From positions 310,001-374,000 of the forward strand of contig NZ_PKRQ01000001.1 of NCBI RefSeq assembly GCF_002855575.1: DNA of 64,000 bases, written 5' to 3'. Positions 36,377 to 44,820 of this stretch are shown here, in pieces. Below the pieces are notes generated by a model. That model did no database searches, was not told the DNA's origin, and saw only the letters and a program-made list of their open reading frames with translations. The translations under genes were made by a program, and so were the position numbers. Origin of the DNA: Tabrizicola sp. TH137 (GTDB lineage Bacteria; Pseudomonadota; Alphaproteobacteria; Rhodobacterales; Rhodobacteraceae). The number at the start of each line of letters is the position of its first letter. Positions within the stretch are counted from its first letter, which is position 1.

Positions 36377-36429
36377 CCACTTTCTGTCTGGAAATATCCT
36401 GCGGGGGTCCGGGGGTGCAAAACCCCCGG
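36377..36429 (-). repeat. G-rich hairpin repeat, tail type 2 (copy C)
   Basis: On the minus strand CCGGGGG/CCCCCGG surrounds a short loop, followed by GGACCCCCGCAGG and the tail ATATTTCCAGACAGAAAGTG. The tail matches copy A at nearly every position. It lies in the 101-base gap between the ureidoglycine aminohydrolase and allA genes, opposite to their transcription. Confidence 0.7.
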
Positions 36430-36453
36430 TCCTGTCCCAACAACCGGCGCGAC

Positions 36454-36927
36454 ATGCGAGAGATCAGAACCGAACCCCTCACCCCCGCCGCCTTCGCCCC
36501 CTTCGGCGATGTGCTGGAGGCGACGGGCGATTTCCGCCTCATCAATGCGGGCCTCTGCCGCCGCCACCATGACCGCGCCACCCTCGATTTCGGCCCCGAC
36601 GGCCGCGCCGGCATCTCCGTCTTCAAGGCGGAACCCCGCGCCCTGCCCTACAGCTTCGACCTGATCGAACGCCATCCCGACGGCAGCCAGGCCTTCCTCC
36701 CCATGACCGCAGATCCCTTCCTCGTCATCGTGGCCGAAAGCCCCGCCCATCGCCCCCGCGCTTTCCTCACCGATGGCACCCAGGGCATCAACCTGCATCG
36801 CGGCACCTGGCATGGCGTGCTGACCCCCCTCCACCCCCCCGGCCTCTTTGCCGTGGTGGACAGGATCGGTGCCACCCCGAACCTCGAAGAACACCGCTAT
36901 CCCGAGGCGTGGGTCGTAACCATCTGA
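36454..36927 (+). CDS. allA: Ureidoglycolate lyase
   Basis: A 157-residue AllA-type protein. The N-terminal REIRTEPLTPAAFAPFGDV is characteristic, as are GRAGISVFKAEPRALPY, LIERHPDGSQAFLPM and INLHRGTWHGVLTPL, which contains the active-site His. It splits S-ureidoglycolate into glyoxylate and urea. The start at 36454 was chosen because it gives the canonical N-terminus; the open frame extends far upstream through the previous gene. Glyoxylate produced here is the substrate of the bhc cluster at 40-45 kb. Confidence 0.94.
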   Translation: MREIRTEPLTPAAFAPFGDVLEATGDFRLINAGLCRRHHDRATLDFGPDGRAGISVFKAEPRALPYSFDLIERHPDGSQAFLPMTADPFLVIVAESPAHRPRAFLTDGTQGINLHRGTWHGVLTPLHPPGLFAVVDRIGATPNLEEHRYPEAWVVTI

Positions 36928-36936
36928 CGGCACAGA

Positions 36937-36967
36937 AGAATCCCGCCGCGATTCTGCACCGCAGAAT
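36937..36967. repeat. Pair of short hairpins between allA and kup (tri/dinucleotide-centre family)
   Basis: AGAATC/GATTCT (7-base spacer) and, overlapping it, ATTCTGC/GCAGAAT around ACC. The second resembles the hairpins at 12640-12710 and 40180-40298. Because the two share the segment GATTCT they could form alternative pairings. They follow the allA stop by ten bases and are about 170 bases upstream of the chosen kup start. The rest of this 207-base gap shows no gene. Confidence 0.6.
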
Positions 36968-37134
36968 TTTCGTTGCCGCAACCGCATGACAGGCGTAACC
37001 TCACCCTCAGGCGCCGCGACTCACGCGGTATCTTCCGGAGTGTCCCGGACCGCTGCCAAGGTCCGACCGCCGTCCCCGCCCCAAGGGCCCTGACGCGCGC
37101 AGCCGATCCCCATCCAGACAAGAACCGTGTCCCA

Positions 37135-39102
37135 ATGATCCAGAAACCGTCTGCCGCGGTTTCGGGCGTCGATCCGCTCCCGGTAATCGACGATTCCGAA
37201 CTCGACATCGCCGATTACCTCCGGGAAGAGGCCGATCCCCCGCCCGCCGTCCCGCAAGGCTTTGCCGCCCTCACCATCGGTGCAGTGGGCGTGGTCTATG
37301 GCGATATCGGCACCTCGCCCATCTACGCCTTCCGCGAGGCGCTCCGCCCCGTCGCCGCCGATGGCCTCGCCCGGGCCGAGGTGCTGGGCCTCCTCTCCCT
37401 TCTCATCTGGACGCTCACCCTGATCGTGACGGTGAAATACGTCCTCTTTCTGCTGCGTACCGACAACCGCGGCGAAGGCGGCGTGCTCGCGCTCTACACC
37501 CTGGCCCGCCTCGCCATCGGTCGCCGCTCGCTGCCGGTGCTCGCCCTCGCCGTGGCAGGGGCGGCGCTCTTTGCGGGCGACGCGATCATCACCCCCGCCA
37601 TCTCGGTCCTCTCCGCGGTCGAAGGCGCCGGGCTCATCCTTCCCGACCTCGCAGAATGGGTCGTCCCCGTCACCCTGGGCATCATCCTTGCCCTCTTCCT
37701 CGTGCAGCGGCGCGGCACCGGGGCCATGTCGCTTGCCTTCGGGCCAGTCACCGCCCTCTGGTTTCTCACCCTCGGCGCCCTCGGGTTGTGGCACATCCTG
37801 GCCAATCCGGGCGTCCTCGCCGCCGTCTCGCCGACCCATGCGGTCTTCTTCCTGCTGGAACATCAGACCGTCGCCTTCCTCGTCCTCGGCGCGGTCTTCC
37901 TCGCCGTCACCGGGGCCGAGGCGCTCTATGCCGATCTCGGCCATTTCGGGCGCAAACCCATCATCACCGCCTGGATCGCATTGGTGATGCCCGCGCTCAT
38001 CCTCAACTACCTCGGCCAGGGCGCGCTGGTCCTGTCCGACCCCGCTGCCATCGACGATCCCTTCTTCCGCCTCGTCCCCGAAGCCTGGCTGCCCGCCCTC
38101 GTCCTGATCGCCACCGCCGCCACTGTCATCGCCGCACAGGCCGTGATATCGGGCGCCTTCTCGATGACCCGCGCCGCCGTACAACTCGGCCTGCTGCCGC
38201 GCCTGACGATCCGCCACACCTCGCATGACCAGAGCGGCCAGATCTATATCGGCGCCGTCAACTGGATGCTGCTGGTCGGGGTCATCGCTCTTGTGCTGTC
38301 CTTCGGAAGCTCCGCCGCCCTCGCCTCGGCCTATGGCATCGCGGTGACAGGGACGATGGTGGTGACCACCCTCCTCGCCATCGTCTATGTCACGCAGGCA
38401 GGCAAACTGCCCCTGCCGCTGGCCCTCTTGCTCGCCGCGCCGATCCTGCTGCTGGAACTGGCCTTCCTCGCCTCGAACCTGACCAAGCTGCATGACGGCG
38501 GCTATGTCCCGGTCCTGCTGGCCGCCCTTCTCATGCTCGCCATGCTCGCCTGGTGGCGCGGCAGCCAGCAATTGCTGGCACATACCCACCGCCAAGCCAT
38601 CGCGCTGGACGGCTTCGCCGCCTCCATGCTCAAAAGCTCTGCCCCCGTGGTTCCGGGCACCGCCTTCTTCCTGACGCCGGACCCGACTGTCGTGCCCTCG
38701 GCCCTGCTGCACAACCTCAAGCACAACCGCGTGCTGCACGACCAGAACGTCCTCGTCACGGTCGAGACGCTCCGTATCCCCGTCGCCGATCCCGAGGACC
38801 GCGCCAGCTACGAGGTCATCAACCCCCGCTTCGCCCGCCTCACCCTGCGCTTCGGCTTCATGGAAACCCCGAACGTGACCCGCGCCATGGCCCATGCCCG
38901 CAAGGCGGGGCTGAAATTCGACGTGATGGCCTCGTCCTTCTTCCTGGGCAAGCGGCGGCCCGTCGTCACCGGGCCCATCGGCCTCGACCGGCTGCTCGAC
39001 AACATCTTCGCGCTCCTGTCGCGCTTCTCCGCCGATCCGTCCGACTTCTACCACCTGCCGCGCAATCGCGTGGTGGAACTGGGCGAACGGGTGGCCGTCT
39101 GA
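37135..39102 (+). CDS. kup: Low-affinity potassium uptake protein Kup
   Basis: A 655-residue K+/H+ symporter. The N-terminal signature GAVGVVYGDIGTSPIYAFREA is characteristic of KUP/HAK, and about twelve hydrophobic helices follow (for example LSLLIWTLTLIVTVKYVLFL). The last 150 residues are soluble (TAFFLTPDPTVVPSALLHNLKHN, MASSFFLGKRRPV), as expected. The start at 37135 (MIQKPSAAVSG) was preferred; a longer in-frame ATG at 36973 would add 54 residues of low conservation. Downstream is a convergent GAPDH gene after 18 bases. There is no link with neighbours. Confidence 0.94.
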   Translation: MIQKPSAAVSGVDPLPVIDDSELDIADYLREEADPPPAVPQGFAALTIGAVGVVYGDIGTSPIYAFREALRPVAADGLARAEVLGLLSLLIWTLTLIVTVKYVLFLLRTDNRGEGGVLALYTLARLAIGRRSLPVLALAVAGAALFAGDAIITPAISVLSAVEGAGLILPDLAEWVVPVTLGIILALFLVQRRGTGAMSLAFGPVTALWFLTLGALGLWHILANPGVLAAVSPTHAVFFLLEHQTVAFLVLGAVFLAVTGAEALYADLGHFGRKPIITAWIALVMPALILNYLGQGALVLSDPAAIDDPFFRLVPEAWLPALVLIATAATVIAAQAVISGAFSMTRAAVQLGLLPRLTIRHTSHDQSGQIYIGAVNWMLLVGVIALVLSFGSSAALASAYGIAVTGTMVVTTLLAIVYVTQAGKLPLPLALLLAAPILLLELAFLASNLTKLHDGGYVPVLLAALLMLAMLAWWRGSQQLLAHTHRQAIALDGFAASMLKSSAPVVPGTAFFLTPDPTVVPSALLHNLKHNRVLHDQNVLVTVETLRIPVADPEDRASYEVINPRFARLTLRFGFMETPNVTRAMAHARKAGLKFDVMASSFFLGKRRPVVTGPIGLDRLLDNIFALLSRFSADPSDFYHLPRNRVVELGERVAV

Positions 39103-39120
39103 TCCGCGCGGCGCGGCGGA

Positions 39121-40095
39121 TCACCCCATCCGCCGCGCCACATCCAGCATCCGGTTGGAAAAACCCCATTCATTGTCATACCAGCCGAAGACCCGCAGCA
39201 TCCCCCCCGCCGTGACCCGCGTCTCGGGACAGGCCATCACGATGCTCTCGGGCCGCGCCCGCAGGTCGGTCGATACCAGAGGCCGGTCCGTCGCCCCGAT
39301 CACCCCACCCGCCGCCCGCAGCGCGGTGTTCACCTCCTCTGCCGTCACCGCCTTCGCCGTCATCACCGCCAGATCGACGCAAGAGACCGATGCCGTCGGC
39401 ACCCGCACCGCCGACCCTTCGATCCGCCCCGCAATCTGCGGCAGCACCACATCCAGCAACCGGCTCGCCGAGGTCGTCGTCGGCACCATCGACAAGGCCG
39501 CCGCCCGCGACCGCGGATAATCCGCCGCCGGCGCATCCACCGTAGGCTGGCTGCCGGTATAGCAATGGATCGTCGTCATCGACCCCGTCACCACGCCCCA
39601 ATGGTCGTCGATCAGCTTCGCCAGCGGCGCCAGCGCATTGGTCGTGCAGGACGCGTTCGACACGATGGCCTGATCCGCCAGCCGGTCCTCATTCGCGCCC
39701 AGCACCACGGTCAGATCGGCCGCCTTCGACGGCCCCGACACCAGCACGCGGCGCGCGCCCGCACGCAGCCCCCGCTCTGCCACCTCCCGCGCGTCGGCGC
39801 GGCCGGTGCATTCCATCACCACATCCACCCCCGTCAGAGGCAGGGCAGAGATATCCGCCGTCCGGTGCAGCGGGATCGCCCGCCCATTCACCACCAGCGC
39901 GCCGGGCTCCAGGCTGACCGTCCCCCGCCACGGGCCGAAGACGCTGTCATATTCAAAGAGATAGGCGCACATCTCGGCCGCCGCGATGTCATTGATCCCG
40001 GCAATGTCCAGCCCCGGCCAGCGGTCCGGCGACTGCAATGCCGCCCGCAGCACCGACCGCCCGATCCGCCCGAACCCGTTGATGAAGACGCGCAT
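39121..40095 (-). CDS. gap: Glyceraldehyde-3-phosphate dehydrogenase, type I
   Basis: A 324-residue NAD(P)-dependent dehydrogenase. The Rossmann motif FINGFGRIGRSVLRA opens the protein and the catalytic Cys is in VSNASCTTNALAPL. Other conserved parts are HCYTGSQPTVDAP, RSRAAALSMVPT and WYDNEWGFSNRM. It makes 1,3-bisphosphoglycerate from GAP or runs in reverse. It stands alone rather than next to pgk or tkt, so it may be a second copy; erythrose-4-phosphate dehydrogenase is a less likely alternative. The function call is solid at family level. Confidence 0.92.
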   Translation of the reverse strand: MRVFINGFGRIGRSVLRAALQSPDRWPGLDIAGINDIAAAEMCAYLFEYDSVFGPWRGTVSLEPGALVVNGRAIPLHRTADISALPLTGVDVVMECTGRADAREVAERGLRAGARRVLVSGPSKAADLTVVLGANEDRLADQAIVSNASCTTNALAPLAKLIDDHWGVVTGSMTTIHCYTGSQPTVDAPAADYPRSRAAALSMVPTTTSASRLLDVVLPQIAGRIEGSAVRVPTASVSCVDLAVMTAKAVTAEEVNTALRAAGGVIGATDRPLVSTDLRARPESIVMACPETRVTAGGMLRVFGWYDNEWGFSNRMLDVARRMG

Positions 40096-40179
40096 GTGAC
40101 CAAGCCTCCCCGCCCGATGCGCCAGTCAGACCATGGCCCCGCAGGGGGTTCAATGCCTGAAACGAAATATGATCAAAAA

Positions 40180-40298
40180 CGGAGTTTGACGCAAACTCCG
40201 GCCCGGTTCCTGACGCAGGAACCGCCACCAGACCCTGCGCCACTGCACCCCCCGATTTCTGCGTGCAGAAATCGACGCGAAATCTGCGCCAGATTTCG
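40180..40298. repeat. Cluster of four short hairpins after bhcD (tri/dinucleotide-centre family)
   Basis: Four perfect inverted repeats: CGGAGTTTG/CAAACTCCG around ACG (40180-40200), CGGTTCCTG/CAGGAACCG around ACG (40204-40224), CGATTTCTGC/GCAGAAATCG around GT (40253-40274) and CGAAATCTG/CAGATTTCG around CGC (40278-40298). Stem sequences differ, yet arm length (9-10) and centre size (2-3) are constant. The last one touches the bhcD stop codon. It is the largest of three such clusters in the window. The remaining part of this 203-base gap (40096-40179) contains only an A/T-rich stretch. Confidence 0.8.
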
Positions 40299-41261
40299 CT
40301 AGACCGAAACCTCCATCCCCAGCCCGCGCTCCCGCGCGCGCTGCACGGCCACCGCCGCCACGGCCAGATCCTGCAACCCAACGCCCGTCCCGTCGAACAG
40401 CGTGATCTCCTCGTCCGATCGCCGCCCCGCATCCGCCCCGGTCAGCACCGCCCCCAGCGGCACGATATCCCCCGCCGCCACCAGCCCCGCCGCCACCGCA
40501 TGCTGCGCCTCGCCGATGGAAACCGACTGCGCCACCTCATCGGTGAACAGCCGCGCCTTCGCGACCAGCGCCACCTCCACCTCCTGCTTGCCCTTGGTAT
40601 CGGTCCCCATGCAGGCCAGATGCGTGCCCGGCCCCACATGCGCCGCCAAAAGCGAGGCCGCAGGCGACGAGGTTATGGTGATGATCGCCTCCGCCTCCAC
40701 CATCCGCTCCAGCGACACCGCCTCGAAGGGCAGGCCCAACTCATCGGCCACCGCCGCCAGCTTGGGCAGCATCTCGGGATGCAGGTTCCAGCCGATCACC
40801 CGGTCCCAGTCCCTGACCCGCGCCGCCGCGCGCAACTGGAACCCCGCCTGATGCCCCGCCCCCACGATGCCCAGCACCCGCGCCCCCTTCCGCGCCAGCC
40901 GGTCGATGGACAGGGCCGAAGCCGCCGCCGTCCGCAGCGCCGTCAACAGGTTCCCCCCCACCATCGCCGTGGGACGGCCCGAGTCCGGGTCAAACAGATA
41001 GACCGTCGATTGGTGATTGGTGATCCCGCGCCCCGCATTGCCGGGGAAATATCCCCCTGCCTTGACGCCCAGCATCCCCCCCGCCCTGTCCAGCCCGGAC
41101 TTGAACCCGTATTGCCGCCCCTCGCCCAGCGCCTCGCGCACCACGGGGAAGTTGTAAGCCTCGCCCCGCGCCATGGCGGCAAAGGTCGCCGCCACCGCCG
41201 CATAGGCATCCTCGGGCGAAACGAGGTCGGCAATCAGCGCCTCGGAAACAATCAGCATCAT
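40299..41261 (-). CDS. bhcD: Iminosuccinate reductase BhcD (ornithine cyclodeaminase family)
   Basis: A 320-residue NAD(H)-binding enzyme of the ornithine cyclodeaminase/mu-crystallin family. The nucleotide fold is RVLGIVGAGHQAGFQLRAAA and the substrate part includes GGMLGVKAGGYFPGNAGRG. Alone it would be annotated as ornithine cyclodeaminase. In this cluster it is the fourth enzyme of the beta-hydroxyaspartate cycle, reducing iminosuccinate to L-aspartate. The ATG-ATG start at 41261 is the first in frame. It lies 67 bases after bhcC and ends against a hairpin cluster. Confidence 0.92.
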   Translation of the reverse strand: MMLIVSEALIADLVSPEDAYAAVAATFAAMARGEAYNFPVVREALGEGRQYGFKSGLDRAGGMLGVKAGGYFPGNAGRGITNHQSTVYLFDPDSGRPTAMVGGNLLTALRTAAASALSIDRLARKGARVLGIVGAGHQAGFQLRAAARVRDWDRVIGWNLHPEMLPKLAAVADELGLPFEAVSLERMVEAEAIITITSSPAASLLAAHVGPGTHLACMGTDTKGKQEVEVALVAKARLFTDEVAQSVSIGEAQHAVAAGLVAAGDIVPLGAVLTGADAGRRSDEEITLFDGTGVGLQDLAVAAVAVQRARERGLGMEVSV

Positions 41262-41328
41262 TCATCCTTGCCGGAACAGGGTTTCCCCGGTCGTGCAGGG
41301 GGCGCATCACCCCCCACGCGCCCTTCGC

Positions 41329-42495
41329 TCAATAGGCCTTGCCGCGCGCCGAGACAGGCCAGACCACCTCCACCTTCCCGTTCCGCACGCCGACATACCA
41401 GTCATGGACATTGCAGGTCGGGTCGCAATGCCCCGGCACCAGCCGCAGCTTGTCATTGACCTTCAGAACACCCGCCGGATCGTCGATCACCCCATGCTCG
41501 TCGCTGCATTTGATGTATTTCACATCCGTCCGCCCAAAGATCACCGGCAGCCCGCTATCCACCGACTGCGCCTTCAGCCCCGCATCGCAGATCGCCCGAT
41601 CCGCCTTGGCATGGCTCATCACGCTCGTCAGGATGAACAGCGCATTCTCCCATTCCCCCTGGTCGATCCGCTTCCCGTCCTTGTCCAGGATGCGCCCGTA
41701 ATCCGCATCCATGAAGGCGTAAGACCCGCATTGCAGCTCGTTATAGACCCCCGAATTCCCCTCGAAGTAATAGGACCCCGTGCCGCCTCCGCCGACAATG
41801 TCGCAGTCCAGCCCCTCGGCCTTCAACGCCTCCACTGCATCCCGCACCATCGCCACCGCAATGTCGATCTTCGCCTTGCGGTCCTCATAACGGTCCATAT
41901 GCTGCATCGCGCCCTGATAGGCCTGGATGCCCGCAAAGCGCAGCCCCGGCGCCGCGTCAATCGCCTTGCCCAAGGCCACCACCGCCGGCGTCGTCGTCAC
42001 CCCGCAGCGCCCCGCGCCGCAGTCGATCTCCACCAGACATTCGATCGTGGTCCCGTGTTTCACCGCCGCCGCCGACAGGTCGGCGACATTCGCCAGATCA
42101 TCCACACAGCAGATCGCCCGCGCGCCCAGCTTGGGGATGCGCGCCAGACGGTCGATCTTCGCCGGGTCGCGCACCTGATTGCTCACCAGCACATCCTTGA
42201 TGCCGCCCCGCGCAAAGACCTCCGCCTCGCTCACCTTCTGGCAGCACACCCCGACCGATCCGCCCAGCCTTTCCTGCAACAGCGCCACATCCACCGATTT
42301 GTGCATCTTCCCATGCACCCGGTGCCGCACGCCCATCTCCTGCGCGAACCGCCCCATCTTCACGATGTTGCGCTCCAGCGCATCCAGGTCCAGCACAAGG
42401 CAGGGCGTCTGGATATCCGCCTCATCCATCCCCGGCAGCGCGGGAATGTCATAGCCCACTTCCAGCCCGTCGAAATCTCCGCGTCCGTCCATCAT
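41329..42495 (-). CDS. bhcC: beta-Hydroxyaspartate aldolase BhcC
   Basis: A 388-residue PLP enzyme of the D-threonine aldolase-like, alanine-racemase fold. The segment VGYDIPALPGMDEADIQTPC opens it, and the PLP-lysine region is HRVHGKMHKSVDVALLQ. CCQKVSEAEVFARGGIKDVL and GGGGTGSYYFEG are typical. In Paracoccus it condenses glycine and glyoxylate to (2R,3S)-beta-hydroxyaspartate. The start at 42495 follows AAGGGG and lies just beyond the bhcB stop; a start at 42513 would overlap bhcB by 16 bases. The order bhcA-B-C-D is that of the described cycle. Confidence 0.92.
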   Translation of the reverse strand: MMDGRGDFDGLEVGYDIPALPGMDEADIQTPCLVLDLDALERNIVKMGRFAQEMGVRHRVHGKMHKSVDVALLQERLGGSVGVCCQKVSEAEVFARGGIKDVLVSNQVRDPAKIDRLARIPKLGARAICCVDDLANVADLSAAAVKHGTTIECLVEIDCGAGRCGVTTTPAVVALGKAIDAAPGLRFAGIQAYQGAMQHMDRYEDRKAKIDIAVAMVRDAVEALKAEGLDCDIVGGGGTGSYYFEGNSGVYNELQCGSYAFMDADYGRILDKDGKRIDQGEWENALFILTSVMSHAKADRAICDAGLKAQSVDSGLPVIFGRTDVKYIKCSDEHGVIDDPAGVLKVNDKLRLVPGHCDPTCNVHDWYVGVRNGKVEVVWPVSARGKAY

Positions 42496-42497
42496 CC

Positions 42498-43469
42498 TCA
42501 CCCCTTCATCCAAGGCAGCTTGTCCAGATCCACATTCCCGCCGGTCAGGATCACCCCCACCCGCTTGCCCCGGAACCTGTCCGGGTTCTTCAGGATCACG
42601 GCCAGCGGCACCGAACAGCTGGCCTCGATCACGATCTTCATCCGCTTCCAGTGGAGCTTCATCGCCTCGACGATTTCCTCCTCCGTCGCGGTCAGCACAT
42701 CGGTCGCGTAGGTCCGCAGGAAATGCCAGGTCAGTTCCTTCAGCGGCACCTTCAACCCGTCGGCCACCGTATCGGGCGCATCATCCGCGATGATGTGCCC
42801 CGCCCGGAAACTGCGCGCCGCATCATCGGCATTCACCGGCTCCGCCGCGAAAATCTCCACCCCCGGCGCGATGGAAGACAGCGTCAGGCAGGTCCCCGAA
42901 ATCATCCCGCCCCCACCGATGGGGGCCACCACCGCATCCAGCCCCTCCACCTGCTCCATCAATTCGCGCGAACAGGTCCCCTGTCCGGCAATCACACGCG
43001 GATCATTGTAGGGATGCACGAAATCCGCCCCCGTCCGCGCCTGCACCTCGGCGAACACCGCCTCGCGGCTGCTGGTGGAGGGCTCGCATTCCACGATCAC
43101 CCCGCCATAGCCCCGCACCGCATCCTTCTTGGCCTGCGGCGCCGTGCGCGGCATCACCACCGTGCAGGGAATGCCCCGTCGCCCCGCCGCATAGGACAGG
43201 CTCAGCGCATGGTTCCCGCTCGAATGCGTCGCCACCCCGCGCTCCAACTGATCCTCGCGCAGGCCGAAGACGGCATTGCTTGCCCCGCGCACCTTGAACG
43301 CCCCGGCCTTCTGGAAATTCTCGCATTTGAAGAACAGCTCCGCCCCCGTCAGTTCGTTCAGGAACGAAGACGTCAGCACCGGCGTCCGGTGGATATGCGG
43401 CGCGATCCGCGCATGGGCCTCCACCACGTCCTCATAGGTCGGCACCCACAAACCCTGATAATCCTTCAT
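42498..43469 (-). CDS. bhcB: beta-Hydroxyaspartate dehydratase BhcB
   Basis: A 323-residue fold-type II PLP enzyme related to threonine dehydratase/serine racemase. The PLP lysine lies in FQKAGAFKVRGASNAVFG and the phosphate-binding loop in APIGGGGMISGTCL. HSSGNHALSLSYAAG is the usual substrate loop. In the cycle it removes water from beta-hydroxyaspartate to give iminosuccinate. It follows bhcA after nine bases and its stop lies two bases before the bhcC start, so the genes are one transcript. Confidence 0.93.
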   Translation of the reverse strand: MKDYQGLWVPTYEDVVEAHARIAPHIHRTPVLTSSFLNELTGAELFFKCENFQKAGAFKVRGASNAVFGLREDQLERGVATHSSGNHALSLSYAAGRRGIPCTVVMPRTAPQAKKDAVRGYGGVIVECEPSTSSREAVFAEVQARTGADFVHPYNDPRVIAGQGTCSRELMEQVEGLDAVVAPIGGGGMISGTCLTLSSIAPGVEIFAAEPVNADDAARSFRAGHIIADDAPDTVADGLKVPLKELTWHFLRTYATDVLTATEEEIVEAMKLHWKRMKIVIEASCSVPLAVILKNPDRFRGKRVGVILTGGNVDLDKLPWMKG

Positions 43470-43478
43470 CGCCTCCCC

Positions 43479-44669
43479 TCACTCTGCCGCCATCGCCATC
43501 GGCACGGCCGACCCGCGATAGAACTCCGCCGCCGCCGCCACGCCCGATCCCAACCGGATATCCCATCCCAGATCGGCCATGCACATCTCCGCCGTGGCCA
43601 GCCCGCCCAGCACCATCACATCGGTCAGCATTCCCAGATGCCCGATGCGGAACACCTTGCCCGCCACCTCGCCTAAGCCCACGCCAAAGGCCACGCCATA
43701 TTTCTCCGCCGCCAGCTTCACGAGGTCCGTGCCATTGCACCCGGCAGGCACGACCACCGCCGTCACCGTCTCGGAATACAGATCCGCCGAGGCCGCGCAG
43801 GGCCGCATCCCCCAGGCCGCCACCGCGCGCCGCACCCCTTCGGCCAGCCGCGCATGGCGGGCATAGACGGCCTCCAGCCCCTCCTCCTCCAGCATCTCGA
43901 TGGATTTCGCGAGACCCGCGATCAGCCCCACCGCGGGCGTATAGGGATACCCACCCCCGGCATAGCTCCGCAGCATGTCGCGGAAATCGAAAAAGGTCCG
44001 CGGCAGCCGCGCCCCCTCCATCGCCGCCAGCGCCTTGTCGGAAACCCCCAGGATTGCCAGCCCCGCCGGCAGCATGAATCCCTTCTGGCTCCCCGCCACC
44101 GCGATGTCCACGCCCCAACCGGCCATGTCGAAAGGCATCGACCCGATCGACGACACGCCATCCACGAACAGCATCGCCCCATGCCCCGCCACATCCATAG
44201 CGCGGCGGATGCCTGCGATATCCGAACGCACCCCCGTCGCCGTCTCGTTATGCGTCGCCAGCACCGCCTTGATCCGCCCCGCCCTGTCGGCCTTCAACGC
44301 CGCCTCGATGGCCGCCACGGGCGCACCCTGCCCCCAGGGCGTCTCGATGATCTCCACCTCCAGCCCATGCCGCTGGCACAGGTCGATCCAGCGATGGCTG
44401 AACATCCCGAACCGCGCCGCCAGAACGGTATCGCCCGGCGACAGCGTGTTGGTGATCGCCGCCTCCCATCCCCCCGTCCCGGTGGATGGCAGGATGATCA
44501 CCTCGCCCCCCGCCATGCCCAGCACCCGCCGCACCCCCGCCACCGCAGGCCGGAACAGCTTGCCAAAGGCCGCCGACCGGTGATCCAGCGTCGGCATGTC
44601 ACAGGCCTTGCGGATCGCCTCGGGAATGTTCGTCGGACCGGGAATGAAGACGGGATTCTGAAAGGACAT
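43479..44669 (-). CDS. bhcA: Aspartate:glyoxylate aminotransferase BhcA
   Basis: A 396-residue class V aminotransferase. It starts FQNPVFIPGPTNIPEAIRKA, typical of serine/alanine-glyoxylate transaminases, and the PLP lysine is in VAGSQKGFMLPAG. HNETATGVRSDI and FVDGVSSIGSMPFDMAGWG are also present. In the BHA cycle it makes glycine and oxaloacetate from glyoxylate and aspartate. The start at 44669 follows AGGTGG; an upstream ATG at 44726 would put the N-terminus in the operator region. It is the first gene of bhcABCD and divergent from bhcR. Confidence 0.93.
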   Translation of the reverse strand: MSFQNPVFIPGPTNIPEAIRKACDMPTLDHRSAAFGKLFRPAVAGVRRVLGMAGGEVIILPSTGTGGWEAAITNTLSPGDTVLAARFGMFSHRWIDLCQRHGLEVEIIETPWGQGAPVAAIEAALKADRAGRIKAVLATHNETATGVRSDIAGIRRAMDVAGHGAMLFVDGVSSIGSMPFDMAGWGVDIAVAGSQKGFMLPAGLAILGVSDKALAAMEGARLPRTFFDFRDMLRSYAGGGYPYTPAVGLIAGLAKSIEMLEEEGLEAVYARHARLAEGVRRAVAAWGMRPCAASADLYSETVTAVVVPAGCNGTDLVKLAAEKYGVAFGVGLGEVAGKVFRIGHLGMLTDVMVLGGLATAEMCMADLGWDIRLGSGVAAAAEFYRGSAVPMAMAAE

Positions 44670-44728
44670 GATGGCCACCTCGCTTGGGCATGGCATGACC
44701 CTACGCCCCGGCCACCCGCAGCACAATT

Positions 44729-44759
44729 TTTTCGAAAAGATTTTTCATATATCGAAAAA
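44729..44759. promoter_or_regulatory. Two inverted repeats between bhcA and bhcR, candidate BhcR operator
   Basis: A perfect 10-bp palindrome TTTTCGAAAA (44729-44738) and, two bases on, TTTTTC-N7-GAAAAA (44741-44759) lie in the 151-base divergent region. This A/T-rich stretch stands out from the GC-rich surroundings. IclR regulators bind such palindromes, and BhcR in Paracoccus is known to bind the bhc promoter and release it with glyoxylate. Direct contact at this site is inferred. Confidence 0.6.
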
Positions 44760-44820
44760 CCCGCTATCCTTTCAAGAAATCAGGGACTTGCGATTTTTCA
44801 CCCGAACCGGATGCCTCCAG

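Noticed and set aside
40299-41261. Ornithine cyclodeaminase annotation
   Set aside because: Fold family is right, but the gene sits as the fourth gene of a complete bhcABCD-bhcR cluster, where this family member is iminosuccinate reductase.
44668-44820. N-terminal extension of BhcR from an ATG at 44668
   Set aside because: The extension would translate the palindromic operator region and has no similarity to IclR proteins; MPTKPRGRPK at 44821 is a normal N-terminus.
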